This document shows positions 1 to 7,648 of a stretch of DNA of 9,158 nt, piece by piece. The stretch's first letter is position 1, and each line of letters begins with the position of its first letter. The translations under genes were made by a program, and so were the position numbers. This DNA is from an uncultured Acidimicrobiaceae bacterium (GTDB taxonomy: Bacteria; Actinomycetota; Acidimicrobiia; Spongiisociales; UBA5794): contig CAMYJM010000104.1 in the NCBI GenBank assembly GCA_947258635.1, forward strand, positions 1-9,158. The letters run 5' to 3'. The notes under the pieces were generated by a model. That model saw only the letters and a list, made by a program, of their open reading frames with translations. It had not been told where the DNA came from and made no database searches.

Positions 1-88
1 GAGCTGTGGCGGCGATGACCCGGCGCCGCCGCGTCGCCCCTGCGATCGGCACGCTGCAACCCGAATAGTGGCTCAGGCGGTCGCTGGT

Positions 89-94
89 TAGACT
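89..94 (+). promoter_or_regulatory. Possible -10 element upstream of the pyrophosphatase gene
   Basis: TAGACT fits the actinobacterial TANNNT -10 pattern and lies 39 nt before the GTG start, which would give a leader of about 30 nt containing the Shine-Dalgarno site. No convincing -35 is visible 16-18 nt upstream. This is a weak call. Confidence 0.25.
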
Positions 95-122
95 CCCCGC
101 CGATTCTTCACCAACCTTCAGT

Positions 123-128
123 GGGAGA
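123..128 (+). promoter_or_regulatory. Ribosome binding site for hppA
   Basis: GGGAGA, five nucleotides before GTG at 134. It decides that the non-ATG codon GTG is the start. The protein from there begins directly with a hydrophobic helix, as the family does. Confidence 0.6.
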
Positions 129-133
129 CTTCT

Positions 134-2139
<2,006 letters not shown>

Positions 2140-2146
2140 AAACGGG

Positions 2147-2183
2147 AGTACCAAGTACTTAGTACTTAGTACTTAGTACTGAT
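2147..2183. repeat. Heptanucleotide repeat array 1 (TACTTAG-type, 5 units)
   Basis: Starting at 2149, five 7-bp units follow without a gap: TACCAAG, then TACTTAG three times (2156-2176), then a degenerate TACTGAT. Equivalently, the palindrome AGTACT recurs every 7 bp. The array fills most of the 46-bp space between the hppA stop (2139) and the stop of the convergent small gene (2186). It shares unit length and the TACNTAG pattern with a second array at 7530-7613. The function is unknown. Because each unit is palindromic, the RNA could fold weakly and contribute to two-way termination, which is inference. Confidence 0.85.
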
Positions 2184-2185
2184 CA

Positions 2186-2401
2186 TTAGTCCTTCTTCAT
2201 GTCCGGATCGTTGTCGCGAAGCTCCTGCTCGCGGCGTTTGGCGTCCAGATAGTGCTCGGTGGCCCGGCGGCGGCTGCGTGCCGTCAAGAAGTAGCCGGCT
2301 ACGAGGGCGGCCAGGATCAGGCCCCAGACGATCTGGGCACCGGGATCGTCGGGAATGGTCTCGACGAAACCGTCCGGGTCGGTGAGGAGCGCGTAGTCCA
2401 T
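2186..2401 (-). CDS. Small single-span membrane protein, function unknown
   Basis: A 71-residue protein that I do not recognise. It starts with an acidic, proline-containing segment (residues 1-24) and has one transmembrane helix at about residues 25-42 (IVWGLILAALVAGYFLTA). An Arg-rich stop-transfer (RSRRR) and a highly charged, probably helical tail ending in MKKD follow. The positive-inside rule predicts N-out/C-in. There is no signal-peptidase or lipobox site. This pattern of acidic arm, helix and basic flank is much more protein-like than the overlapping forward frame. It is convergent with hppA and divergent from the phosphatase gene, with 56 bp separating the two starts. No strong Shine-Dalgarno sequence is seen. 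Membership of a phosphatase/glycosyltransferase pathway cannot be claimed. Confidence 0.65.
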   Translation of the reverse strand: MDYALLTDPDGFVETIPDDPGAQIVWGLILAALVAGYFLTARSRRRATEHYLDAKRREQELRDNDPDMKKD

Positions 2402-2457
2402 GGGGCGCCTACCCTACCCAGGAGACCGTTGATCCGAGGCCGGGGCCGCAGCCGCAC
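2402..2457. promoter_or_regulatory. Divergent intergenic region between small membrane protein and phosphatase
   Basis: Only 56 bp separate the ATG of the minus-strand membrane protein gene and the ATG of the phosphatase gene, so the promoters of both genes must lie here or reach into the neighbouring coding sequence. I see no convincing -35/-10 pair and no properly spaced Shine-Dalgarno for either gene: GGAG at 2421-2424 is 33 nt from the phosphatase ATG. Leaderless or atypical initiation is possible. Confidence 0.35.
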
Positions 2458-3678
2458 ATGACCGACATCTTCATCGTCCGCCATGGGGAAACGACCTCCA
2501 ATCGAGATGGCCTCTGGCAGGGAATCACCGACTCGGAGTTGACCGTGACCGGCCGGGAACAGGTCGATCTGCTGGCCGCCCGGCTCGAACCCGCTCACTT
2601 CGATGTGGTCGTGGCATCGGATTTGGGGCGAACCCGGGTAACGGCGGAGGCGCTGAACAAGCCGTTCGAGACCAGCCCGATGTGGCGGGAGCCCGACCTC
2701 GGCTCGTGGGAGGGTAAGACCACCCAGCAGGTTCGGGAGTTGAGCGGCCCCGTCATGGAAGGCTTCATGCGCGGCGAAGATGTCCGGCTCGGGGGGGCGG
2801 GCACGCTTTCGGAGGCGGCCGCCCGCATGATGGGCGCGTATCGAGATCTCGTTGCCAGAGTTGGGCCCGATGGATCGGCTCTCGCCGTCAGCCACGGCCT
2901 GGCCATCGCCGTACTGACGGGCATCCTGTTCCGAACCCGCTTTCCCAATCCGCTGGCGATGACCAGCAACACGGGCCTCCTCCACCTGACGTCGGTCGCC
3001 GGGTCCGATCGCCTGCACGTCCACAACGACACGACACATCTGGCAGATGCGCCGATCTCGCATGGGCGCGGGACGGAGGTGGTGTTCATCCGTCACGGCC
3101 AGACCTTCGGCAACCTGGAGGATCGTTGGCAAGGCCAGCAGGATGGCGCCTTGACCGACGAGGGTCGCGCCCAAGCGAAAGCGGCGGTTGCCGGCCTTCC
3201 GGACCTGGACGCCCTGTACACCTCGCGTTTGGGGCGCGCCGTCGAGACGGCCGAGATAATCGGCACCGGGCTCGGGCTGACCCCGACCATCGTGGACGGC
3301 GTCGAGGAGCTCGGATTCGGCGAATGGGAGAACCTCACGACCGACGAGATTCTTGCGACCGACCCCGCCGGAGCACATCGGTTCTTCGACCTGGGAGAGG
3401 ACATCGCCCGCGGGTCGAGTGGGGAAACCTGGGAGGCACTCAAGGAGCGGGTTGCCGCGGCGGCTCGTGACCTGGCGGAGCGACACGAGGGGCGACGCAT
3501 CGGTGTCGTCTCCCACGGCGGTGCCACTCGGGCGCTCGCCAACCACGTGCTGCAGAACGACTTCTCCGCCCGGCACGCCATTGCCCCGATGCGAAACACC
3601 GCATACGCCACGTTCGAGATCGGGGCGGACATGGTTCGGATCCTGCACTGGAACATCGCGCCGCACCTGGAGCCGTGA
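2458..3678 (+). CDS. Tandem two-domain histidine phosphatase (phosphoglycerate mutase-like)
   Basis: A 406-residue protein made of two complete histidine-phosphatase (PGM/CobC-type) domains. Domain 1 (about 1-200) has the RHG motif at Arg8-His9-Gly10, the SDLGRTRVTAEAL arginine segment, the acidic DLGSWEG motif and the second histidine His146 (SHGLA). Domain 2 (about 206-406) has Arg212-His213-Gly214, SRLGRAVETAEI, ELGFGEWE and His353 (SHGGATRA). The catalytic residues are present in both halves, so both may be active. Such enzymes form a phospho-histidine and hydrolyse phosphomonoesters, and the substrate cannot be read from sequence. Single-domain relatives include CobC, GpmB and mycobacterial glucosyl-3-phosphoglycerate phosphatase. 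It lacks a signal peptide and is cytoplasmic. The stop is 1 nt before the glycosyltransferase start, so the two genes form an operon. Confidence 0.9.
   Translation: MTDIFIVRHGETTSNRDGLWQGITDSELTVTGREQVDLLAARLEPAHFDVVVASDLGRTRVTAEALNKPFETSPMWREPDLGSWEGKTTQQVRELSGPVMEGFMRGEDVRLGGAGTLSEAAARMMGAYRDLVARVGPDGSALAVSHGLAIAVLTGILFRTRFPNPLAMTSNTGLLHLTSVAGSDRLHVHNDTTHLADAPISHGRGTEVVFIRHGQTFGNLEDRWQGQQDGALTDEGRAQAKAAVAGLPDLDALYTSRLGRAVETAEIIGTGLGLTPTIVDGVEELGFGEWENLTTDEILATDPAGAHRFFDLGEDIARGSSGETWEALKERVAAAARDLAERHEGRRIGVVSHGGATRALANHVLQNDFSARHAIAPMRNTAYATFEIGADMVRILHWNIAPHLEP
3669..3672 (+). promoter_or_regulatory. Ribosome binding site for the glycosyltransferase, inside the phosphatase 3' end
   Basis: GGAG ends 7 nt before TTG at 3680. 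It lies within the last codons of the phosphatase gene and supports the TTG start and translational coupling. Other in-frame starts upstream would overlap the phosphatase and lie before the conserved N-terminal strand. Confidence 0.6.
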
Positions 3679-3679
3679 G

Positions 3680-4747
3680 TTGCGCCTCCTGGTCGTCACG
3701 AACGACTTTCCGCCCAAGCCCGGTGGGATTCAGCAGTGGCTGGGCAACGTTGTCGACAGCTTCGACGGCGAGGTGCGCGTGCTCGCCCCGGCCGATGGCC
3801 CGGCCGGCACCGCGACCGGCGAGTCCATCGTGCGCCGCCATCGCGCGCGGTTCATGTGGCCGACCCGGTCGGTGGCATCCTGGGTGGCTGCCGAGGCGGC
3901 CGCGTTCGGAGCAGACGCCGTCCTGTTCGGTGCTCCGCATCCACTCCCGTCGATCATCCCGCGGTTGCGGCGGAGCTTCTCGGGTCCCATCGCCGTGATG
4001 ACCCACGGCGCCGAGACGACCCTCCCGGCGGCTTTTCCGATCTCGCGCCGCTGGCTGGCTCGCACGCTGGGGCGCGCCGATGTCCTCCTGGCCGTTTCCC
4101 GGTTCACGGCGGCTCGCGTGTCGCAACTCACGGGCAAAGAGGTCACCCCGACCGGGGCCGGTGTCGACCTCACCGCGTTCACACCGGGCGAGGTTCCGGC
4201 GGACCCGATCGTTGGCTGCGTGAGCCGCTTTGTGCCTCGCAAGGGCCAGTCCCGCCTCATTCGGGCCGCCGGCCGGCTGCGCCGCTCCGGAGTCCCGGTC
4301 GAGTTGGTCCTGGTCGGCAAGGGGCGGAAGGAGGGTTCTCTGCGCCGGCTCGCTGCCAGGAGCGGGGTGCCGGTGCGCTTCGAGGTGGATGTCCCTTGGG
4401 AAGCTCTCCCCGGCCTCTACCGGGAAATGGCGGTTTTTGCGATGCCGTCCCGGTCCCGCTGGCTCGGCCTCGAGGTGGAAGGCCTCGGCATCGTCTACCT
4501 GGAGGCGGCGGCGGTCGGGCTGCCGGTGGTCGCCGGAGACTCCGGCGGGGCCCCGGAGGCGATCATCCCGGGGGTCACGGGATACATCGCCGCCGACGTC
4601 CGATCCCTCGAGAAGGCGTTGCGACGATTGCTGTCCGACCCGTCCCGGGCCACGCGGATGGGCGCCCAGGGCCGGAGGTGGGTGGAGGCCGAGCACACCT
4701 GGCGCCACGTCGCCGACCGGGTCAAAGGCGCCCTCAGCGGCGGATGA
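3680..4747 (+). CDS. GT4-family glycosyltransferase, PimB-like mannosyltransferase
   Basis: A 355-residue GT-B fold glycosyltransferase. The TTG start is chosen because it follows GGAG and gives the conserved N-terminus LRLLVVTNDFPPKPGGIQ, the acceptor-side glycine loop. His109 is in MTHGAE, SRFVPRKGQ is at 182-190 with the donor-phosphate Arg187/Lys188, and the retaining EX7E motif is Glu267/Glu275 in EGLGIVYLE, followed by AGDSGGAPEAI. From memory these segments closely resemble mycobacterial PimB' (GDP-mannose-dependent phosphatidylinositol-monomannoside mannosyltransferase), including the FAMPSRSRW-to-EVEGLG stretch. A membrane-surface role in glycolipid synthesis is therefore likely but not proven, and another GDP- or UDP-sugar is possible. 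It is cytoplasmic, with no transmembrane helix. It is downstream of and probably coupled to the histidine phosphatase. A GC hairpin follows its stop. Confidence 0.9.
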   Translation: MRLLVVTNDFPPKPGGIQQWLGNVVDSFDGEVRVLAPADGPAGTATGESIVRRHRARFMWPTRSVASWVAAEAAAFGADAVLFGAPHPLPSIIPRLRRSFSGPIAVMTHGAETTLPAAFPISRRWLARTLGRADVLLAVSRFTAARVSQLTGKEVTPTGAGVDLTAFTPGEVPADPIVGCVSRFVPRKGQSRLIRAAGRLRRSGVPVELVLVGKGRKEGSLRRLAARSGVPVRFEVDVPWEALPGLYREMAVFAMPSRSRWLGLEVEGLGIVYLEAAAVGLPVVAGDSGGAPEAIIPGVTGYIAADVRSLEKALRRLLSDPSRATRMGAQGRRWVEAEHTWRHVADRVKGALSGG

Positions 4748-4766
4748 GCCCTGGCTCCCGGGGGTC

Positions 4767-4800
4767 GCCCGGCCGGCACGCATATCTTCAGCCGGCGGGC
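4767..4800 (+). terminator. Possible GC-rich hairpin terminator after the glycosyltransferase
   Basis: Left arm 4767-4777 and right arm 4791-4800 pair over 10 bp of G-C with one bulged G, closing a 13-nt A/T-richer loop. It lies 19 nt past the stop codon and ahead of the topA promoter. There is no T-tract, so it is not a classical intrinsic terminator, although T-less hairpins are proposed to act in actinobacteria. Confidence 0.4.
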
Positions 4801-4820
4801 CCCGACGCCGAGTGTTGGGG

Positions 4821-4849
4821 TTGACAACCACACTCAGCCCATATACACC
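4821..4849 (+). promoter_or_regulatory. topA promoter with consensus -35
   Basis: A perfect TTGACA (4821-4826) is followed by an AT-rich stretch unusual in this GC-rich region. The -10 could be TATACA (4842-4847, 15-nt spacer) or TACACC (4844-4849, 17-nt spacer). The start would lie near 4855, giving a topA leader of about 55 nt. The -35 is clear and the -10 is uncertain. Confidence 0.6.
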
Positions 4850-4910
4850 TGCTCCCCGCCCGCCCCGGATGAAGTCCTCCGGAGTGGGCTTCCCGCAACG
4901 ATTGAGCGAT

Positions 4911-7493
4911 ATGTCGAAGAAACTTGTCATCGTCGAGTCACCGGCCAAGGCCAGAACCATCGGTGGCTATCTGGGCTCGGAATACATCGTGGAGTCGTCG
5001 ATCGGCCACATCCGCGATATCCCCGGCAGCGCCAAAGACGCCCCCGAGAAGCTCCAAGAGGAGTGGCGCCGCACCAAGTACGGAGTCGACGTCCACGACG
5101 GCTTCAAACCGCTCTACGTCGTGTCCAGCGACAAGAAGAAGCAAGTGGCCAAGCTGAGGAAGCTCCTCAAGGAGGTTGACGAGGTCTACCTGGCAACCGA
5201 CGAAGATCGTGAGGGCGAAGCAATCGCATGGCACCTGCTCGAGGTGCTCAAACCGAAAGTCCCGGTGTGGCGGATGGTGTTCCACGAGATCACCAAGACC
5301 GCCATTCAGGCCGCCGTTGCCAACCCGCGCCAGATCGACCGGCAGCTCGTCGACGCGCAGGAGGCGCGGCGGATCCTCGATCGGCTCTACGGCTATGAGA
5401 TCAGCCCGGTGTTGTGGCGCAAGGTGCGGCCCAAACTGTCCGCCGGCCGGGTGCAGTCGCCGGCCACGCGCATCATCGTGGAGCGAGAGCGGGCGCGGAT
5501 GGCGTTCGTCGCCGCCAGCTATTGGGACCTTTCGGGCAGTTTCGTTGTCGCGTCCGATCCCGATCAGATCCAGTTCGGGGCGACGCTGGTCAGCGTCGAC
5601 GGCGTCCGGGTGGCGACGGGCCGCGATTTCAGTGAAAGAGGTGAGCTCGCCGGCCGGGACGTCACGGTGCTCGATGAGACCGGCGCCGGGGCCCTTCTCG
5701 CCGGCCTCGCAGACAGCGAGTTCCACGTCGATTCCATCGAGGCCAAGCCGTACACGCGACGTCCCTACCCGCCCTTCCGGACCTCGACCCTGCAGCAGGA
5801 GGCGGGCCGCAAGCTCCGCTTCGGCACCGGACGCACCATGTCGGCCGCGCAGCGCCTGTACGAGAACGGTCTGATCACCTACATGCGCACCGACTCGACC
5901 ACGCTGGCGGGCCCGGCACTCGCCGCGGCCCGCAAGCTGGTCGCCGCCCGCTATGGGCCGGAGTACCTGCCGAAGGAACCCCGCCGCTACGCGGGCAAGG
6001 TCAAGAACGCCCAGGAAGCCCACGAGGCGATCCGCCCGGCGGGCGAGGAGTTTGCCCTCCCCAAGGCAGTCGCCGCGAGTTATGGGCCCCGGTCGGACGA
6101 GGCCAAGCTCTACGAGTTGATATGGAAACGAACGGTCGCCAGCCAGATGAAGGACGCCACGGGAGAGAGCATCGCCGTGCGTCTGGCGGCGCGGGCGGCC
6201 ACCGGCCAGGATGTCCGCTTCGCGGCGTCCGGAAAGACCATTCTCTTTGCGGGTTTCCTGCGGGCGTATGTCGAGGGTTCCGACGATCCCGATGCTGCCC
6301 TCGACGACCAGGAAACCCTCTTGCCGCCGATGACCGAGGGTGAAGAGGTGACCGCCCTCGGCGTCGAGGCGAAGTACCACGAAACCAAACCCCCCGCCCG
6401 CTACACCGAGGCCTCCCTGGTGAAGCGGCTCGAGGAGCTTGGGATCGGCCGGCCGTCGACGTACGCCTCGATAATCTCTCGCATCCAGGATCGGGGATAT
6501 GCCCGCAAGAAGGGCACGGCCCTGGTGCCGACCTTGACGGCGTTCGCCACGGTGGCCCTGATGGAACAGCACTTCGCCGACTTCGTCGACTACGCCTTCA
6601 CCGCTCGGATGGAGGATGACCTGGATCAGATAGCGTCGGGCGACCAGGATGCGGTCCCGTGGCTCGAGGCGTTCTACTTCGGCAACGGTCACCCGGGCCT
6701 CGAAGAGATGGTGGCGAGCAATCTCGAAGTGATCGACGCCCGAGAGATCAACTCGATCGCCCTGGGCGATGCCCCCGATGGGCAGCCCGTGGTCGCCAGG
6801 GCCGGGCGGTACGGGCCGTATGTCCAGCACGGCGAGGCCACGGCGCGGATCCCCGACGACACGGCCCCGGACGAGCTGTCGGTCGCGGTGGCGCTCGAGC
6901 TGCTGGCGGCGCCCAGCGGCGACAAGATCCTCGGCGTAGATCCCGAGTCTGGCTTGACCGTCATCGCCAAAGCGGGGCGCTACGGCCCGTACGTCCAGCT
7001 TGGTGATCCCGAGCCCGGGTCCAAGACGAAGCCGAAGACGGCTTCTCTCTTCAAGACGATGAGCCTTGATTCGGTCAGCCTCGACGAGGCGTTGCAGCTG
7101 CTCAGCCAGCCGCGAAATCTCGGCGATCACCCCGACACCGGCGAGCCGATCATGGTCCAGAACGGCCGCTACGGGCCATATGTCAAGTCGGGCAAGGACA
7201 CTCGCAGCCTCGAAACCGAAGAAGAGATATTCACCATCGACTTCGATGCCGCGGTCGCCCTGCTGGCTCAGCCGAAGAAACGCGGGGGACGGCGGGTCGT
7301 CCCGCCGCTCAAGGAGCTCGGTGAGGACCCGGTCTCCGAGAAGCCGATCGTCGTCAAGGACGGGCGCTGGGGCCTCTATGTGACCGACGGCGAAACCAAC
7401 GCCTCCTTCCGGGTCGCCGACTCCCTCGAGAGCATCGACCTGGAACGGGCCATCGAACTGCTCCAGATGCGCCGGGACAAGCAGAAGGGCTAG
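4911..7493 (+). CDS. topA: DNA topoisomerase I (type IA)
   Basis: An 860-residue enzyme that relaxes negative supercoils by transient single-strand cleavage with Mg2+. The TOPRIM domain begins at once with KKLVIVESPAKA (Glu9) and carries the metal-binding Asp97-x-Asp99-x-Glu101 (DEDREGEAIAWHL). SAGRVQSPATR is at 177-187. The catalytic tyrosine is Tyr324 in YMRTDSTTL, followed by EAHEAIRP. From about residue 600 the C-terminus has four GR(Y/W)GxY modules (glycines 632, 689, 752, 818), the actinobacterial type of TopA C-terminal repeat. Cys4 zinc ribbons are absent, and so is the lysine-rich tail that many actinobacterial TopA proteins have. ATG 4911 is chosen because the family starts MSKKLVIVESPAKA. 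An in-frame ATG at 4869 would add 14 unconserved residues. The Shine-Dalgarno near 4911 is weak. It has its own promoter upstream. Confidence 0.97.
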   Translation: MSKKLVIVESPAKARTIGGYLGSEYIVESSIGHIRDIPGSAKDAPEKLQEEWRRTKYGVDVHDGFKPLYVVSSDKKKQVAKLRKLLKEVDEVYLATDEDREGEAIAWHLLEVLKPKVPVWRMVFHEITKTAIQAAVANPRQIDRQLVDAQEARRILDRLYGYEISPVLWRKVRPKLSAGRVQSPATRIIVERERARMAFVAASYWDLSGSFVVASDPDQIQFGATLVSVDGVRVATGRDFSERGELAGRDVTVLDETGAGALLAGLADSEFHVDSIEAKPYTRRPYPPFRTSTLQQEAGRKLRFGTGRTMSAAQRLYENGLITYMRTDSTTLAGPALAAARKLVAARYGPEYLPKEPRRYAGKVKNAQEAHEAIRPAGEEFALPKAVAASYGPRSDEAKLYELIWKRTVASQMKDATGESIAVRLAARAATGQDVRFAASGKTILFAGFLRAYVEGSDDPDAALDDQETLLPPMTEGEEVTALGVEAKYHETKPPARYTEASLVKRLEELGIGRPSTYASIISRIQDRGYARKKGTALVPTLTAFATVALMEQHFADFVDYAFTARMEDDLDQIASGDQDAVPWLEAFYFGNGHPGLEEMVASNLEVIDAREINSIALGDAPDGQPVVARAGRYGPYVQHGEATARIPDDTAPDELSVAVALELLAAPSGDKILGVDPESGLTVIAKAGRYGPYVQLGDPEPGSKTKPKTASLFKTMSLDSVSLDEALQLLSQPRNLGDHPDTGEPIMVQNGRYGPYVKSGKDTRSLETEEEIFTIDFDAAVALLAQPKKRGGRRVVPPLKELGEDPVSEKPIVVKDGRWGLYVTDGETNASFRVADSLESIDLERAIELLQMRRDKQKG

Positions 7494-7529
7494 CAGGAGC
7501 ACTCAGTATGCGAACGAACTGGGGCCGCG

Positions 7530-7613
7530 TACGTAGTACCTAGTACGTATTGCGTGGTACCTAGTCCGTATTACGTAGTACGTATTACGTATTACGTACT
7601 ACGTAGTACGTCC
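7530..7613. repeat. Heptanucleotide repeat array 2 (TACGTAG/T-type, 12 units)
   Basis: Twelve 7-bp units follow in strict register over 84 bp. TACGTAG occurs three times, TACGTAT three times and TACCTAG twice. The other four are one or two substitutions away from TACGTAK (TGCGTGG is the most diverged). There is no insertion or deletion in the phase. The array fills most of the 155-bp gap between topA and the transporter gene. It contains no open frame or tRNA. Array 1 at 2147-2183 has the same period and the TACNTAG pattern. The units are too short and unspaced for CRISPR. Heptanucleotide STRR repeats of filamentous cyanobacteria are a formal analogy only. Confidence 0.9.
7594..7611. promoter_or_regulatory. 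18-bp perfect palindrome at the end of array 2
   Basis: ACGTACTACGTAGTACGT is identical to its own reverse complement. It arises from the last heptads of the array and lies 37 bp before the transporter ATG, beside the place where a -35 element would be. It could be an operator dyad or cruciform-prone DNA, or simply a by-product of palindromic repeat units. Confidence 0.45.
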
Positions 7614-7633
7614 GCTGTGACCAGGGCGCTTGT

Positions 7634-7639
7634 TACTCT
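7634..7639 (+). promoter_or_regulatory. Possible -10 element of the transporter gene
   Basis: TACTCT fits TANNNT and ends 9 nt before ATG 7649. If it is used, the transcript would begin at or within a few bases of the start codon. This agrees with the lack of a Shine-Dalgarno and would make the gene leaderless or nearly so, which is common in actinobacteria. A 17-nt spacer would put the -35 at 7611-7616, directly after the repeat array, but that hexamer is poor. Confidence 0.25.
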
Positions 7640-7648
7640 CTGCAACGA

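Larger units (their letters stand above)
1..133. other. Left-edge leader region, no complete gene
   Basis: No complete gene can be supported here. All three forward frames close before the pyrophosphatase start (stops at 16-18, 66-68 and 89-91). On the minus strand a GTG at 51-49 opens a frame that stays open to the window edge. It reads as an arginine-rich start followed by small hydrophobic residues, so it could be the N-terminus of a divergent gene, but 17 codons and no clear ribosome binding site are too little to call one. The right part is the probable 5' leader of the downstream gene. Confidence 0.4.

Noticed and set aside
2..91. Forward frame with an SCGGDD lipobox-like start at the left edge
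   Set aside because: It would leave a mature protein of under 30 residues without motif. A secreted lipoprotein cannot be supported.
2252..2461. 69-codon forward frame upstream of the phosphatase
   Set aside because: It is Arg/Gly/Pro-rich, lies opposite the better-supported membrane protein frame and runs into the phosphatase start.
3353..3679. Upstream extension of the glycosyltransferase frame into the phosphatase gene
   Set aside because: The extra residues are an Arg/Pro/Ser-rich out-of-frame reading of phosphatase domain 2. The conserved N-terminus starts at TTG 3680 with its own GGAG.
2317..3717. 466-codon minus-strand frame over the phosphatase gene
   Set aside because: It overlaps both the clear two-domain phosphatase and the small membrane protein gene, and its composition has no transmembrane or domain pattern.
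4230..4910. Upstream extension of topA into the glycosyltransferase gene
   Set aside because: The family N-terminus MSKKLVIVESPAKA begins at 4911, and the extension has out-of-frame composition and crosses a hairpin and a promoter.
3440..4960. 506-codon minus-strand frame over the glycosyltransferase and the topA promoter
   Set aside because: It runs antisense to a glycosyltransferase with intact motifs and has low-complexity Arg/Gly/Pro composition.
4938..7502. 854-codon open frame on the minus strand covering topA
   Set aside because: It mirrors the codon structure of topA, which has all catalytic motifs. The translation is Arg/Gly/Leu-rich with no recognisable domain, which is typical antisense openness in GC-rich coding DNA.
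7530..7613. CRISPR array
   Set aside because: Units are 7 bp, contiguous and lack spacers, and there are no cas genes nearby.
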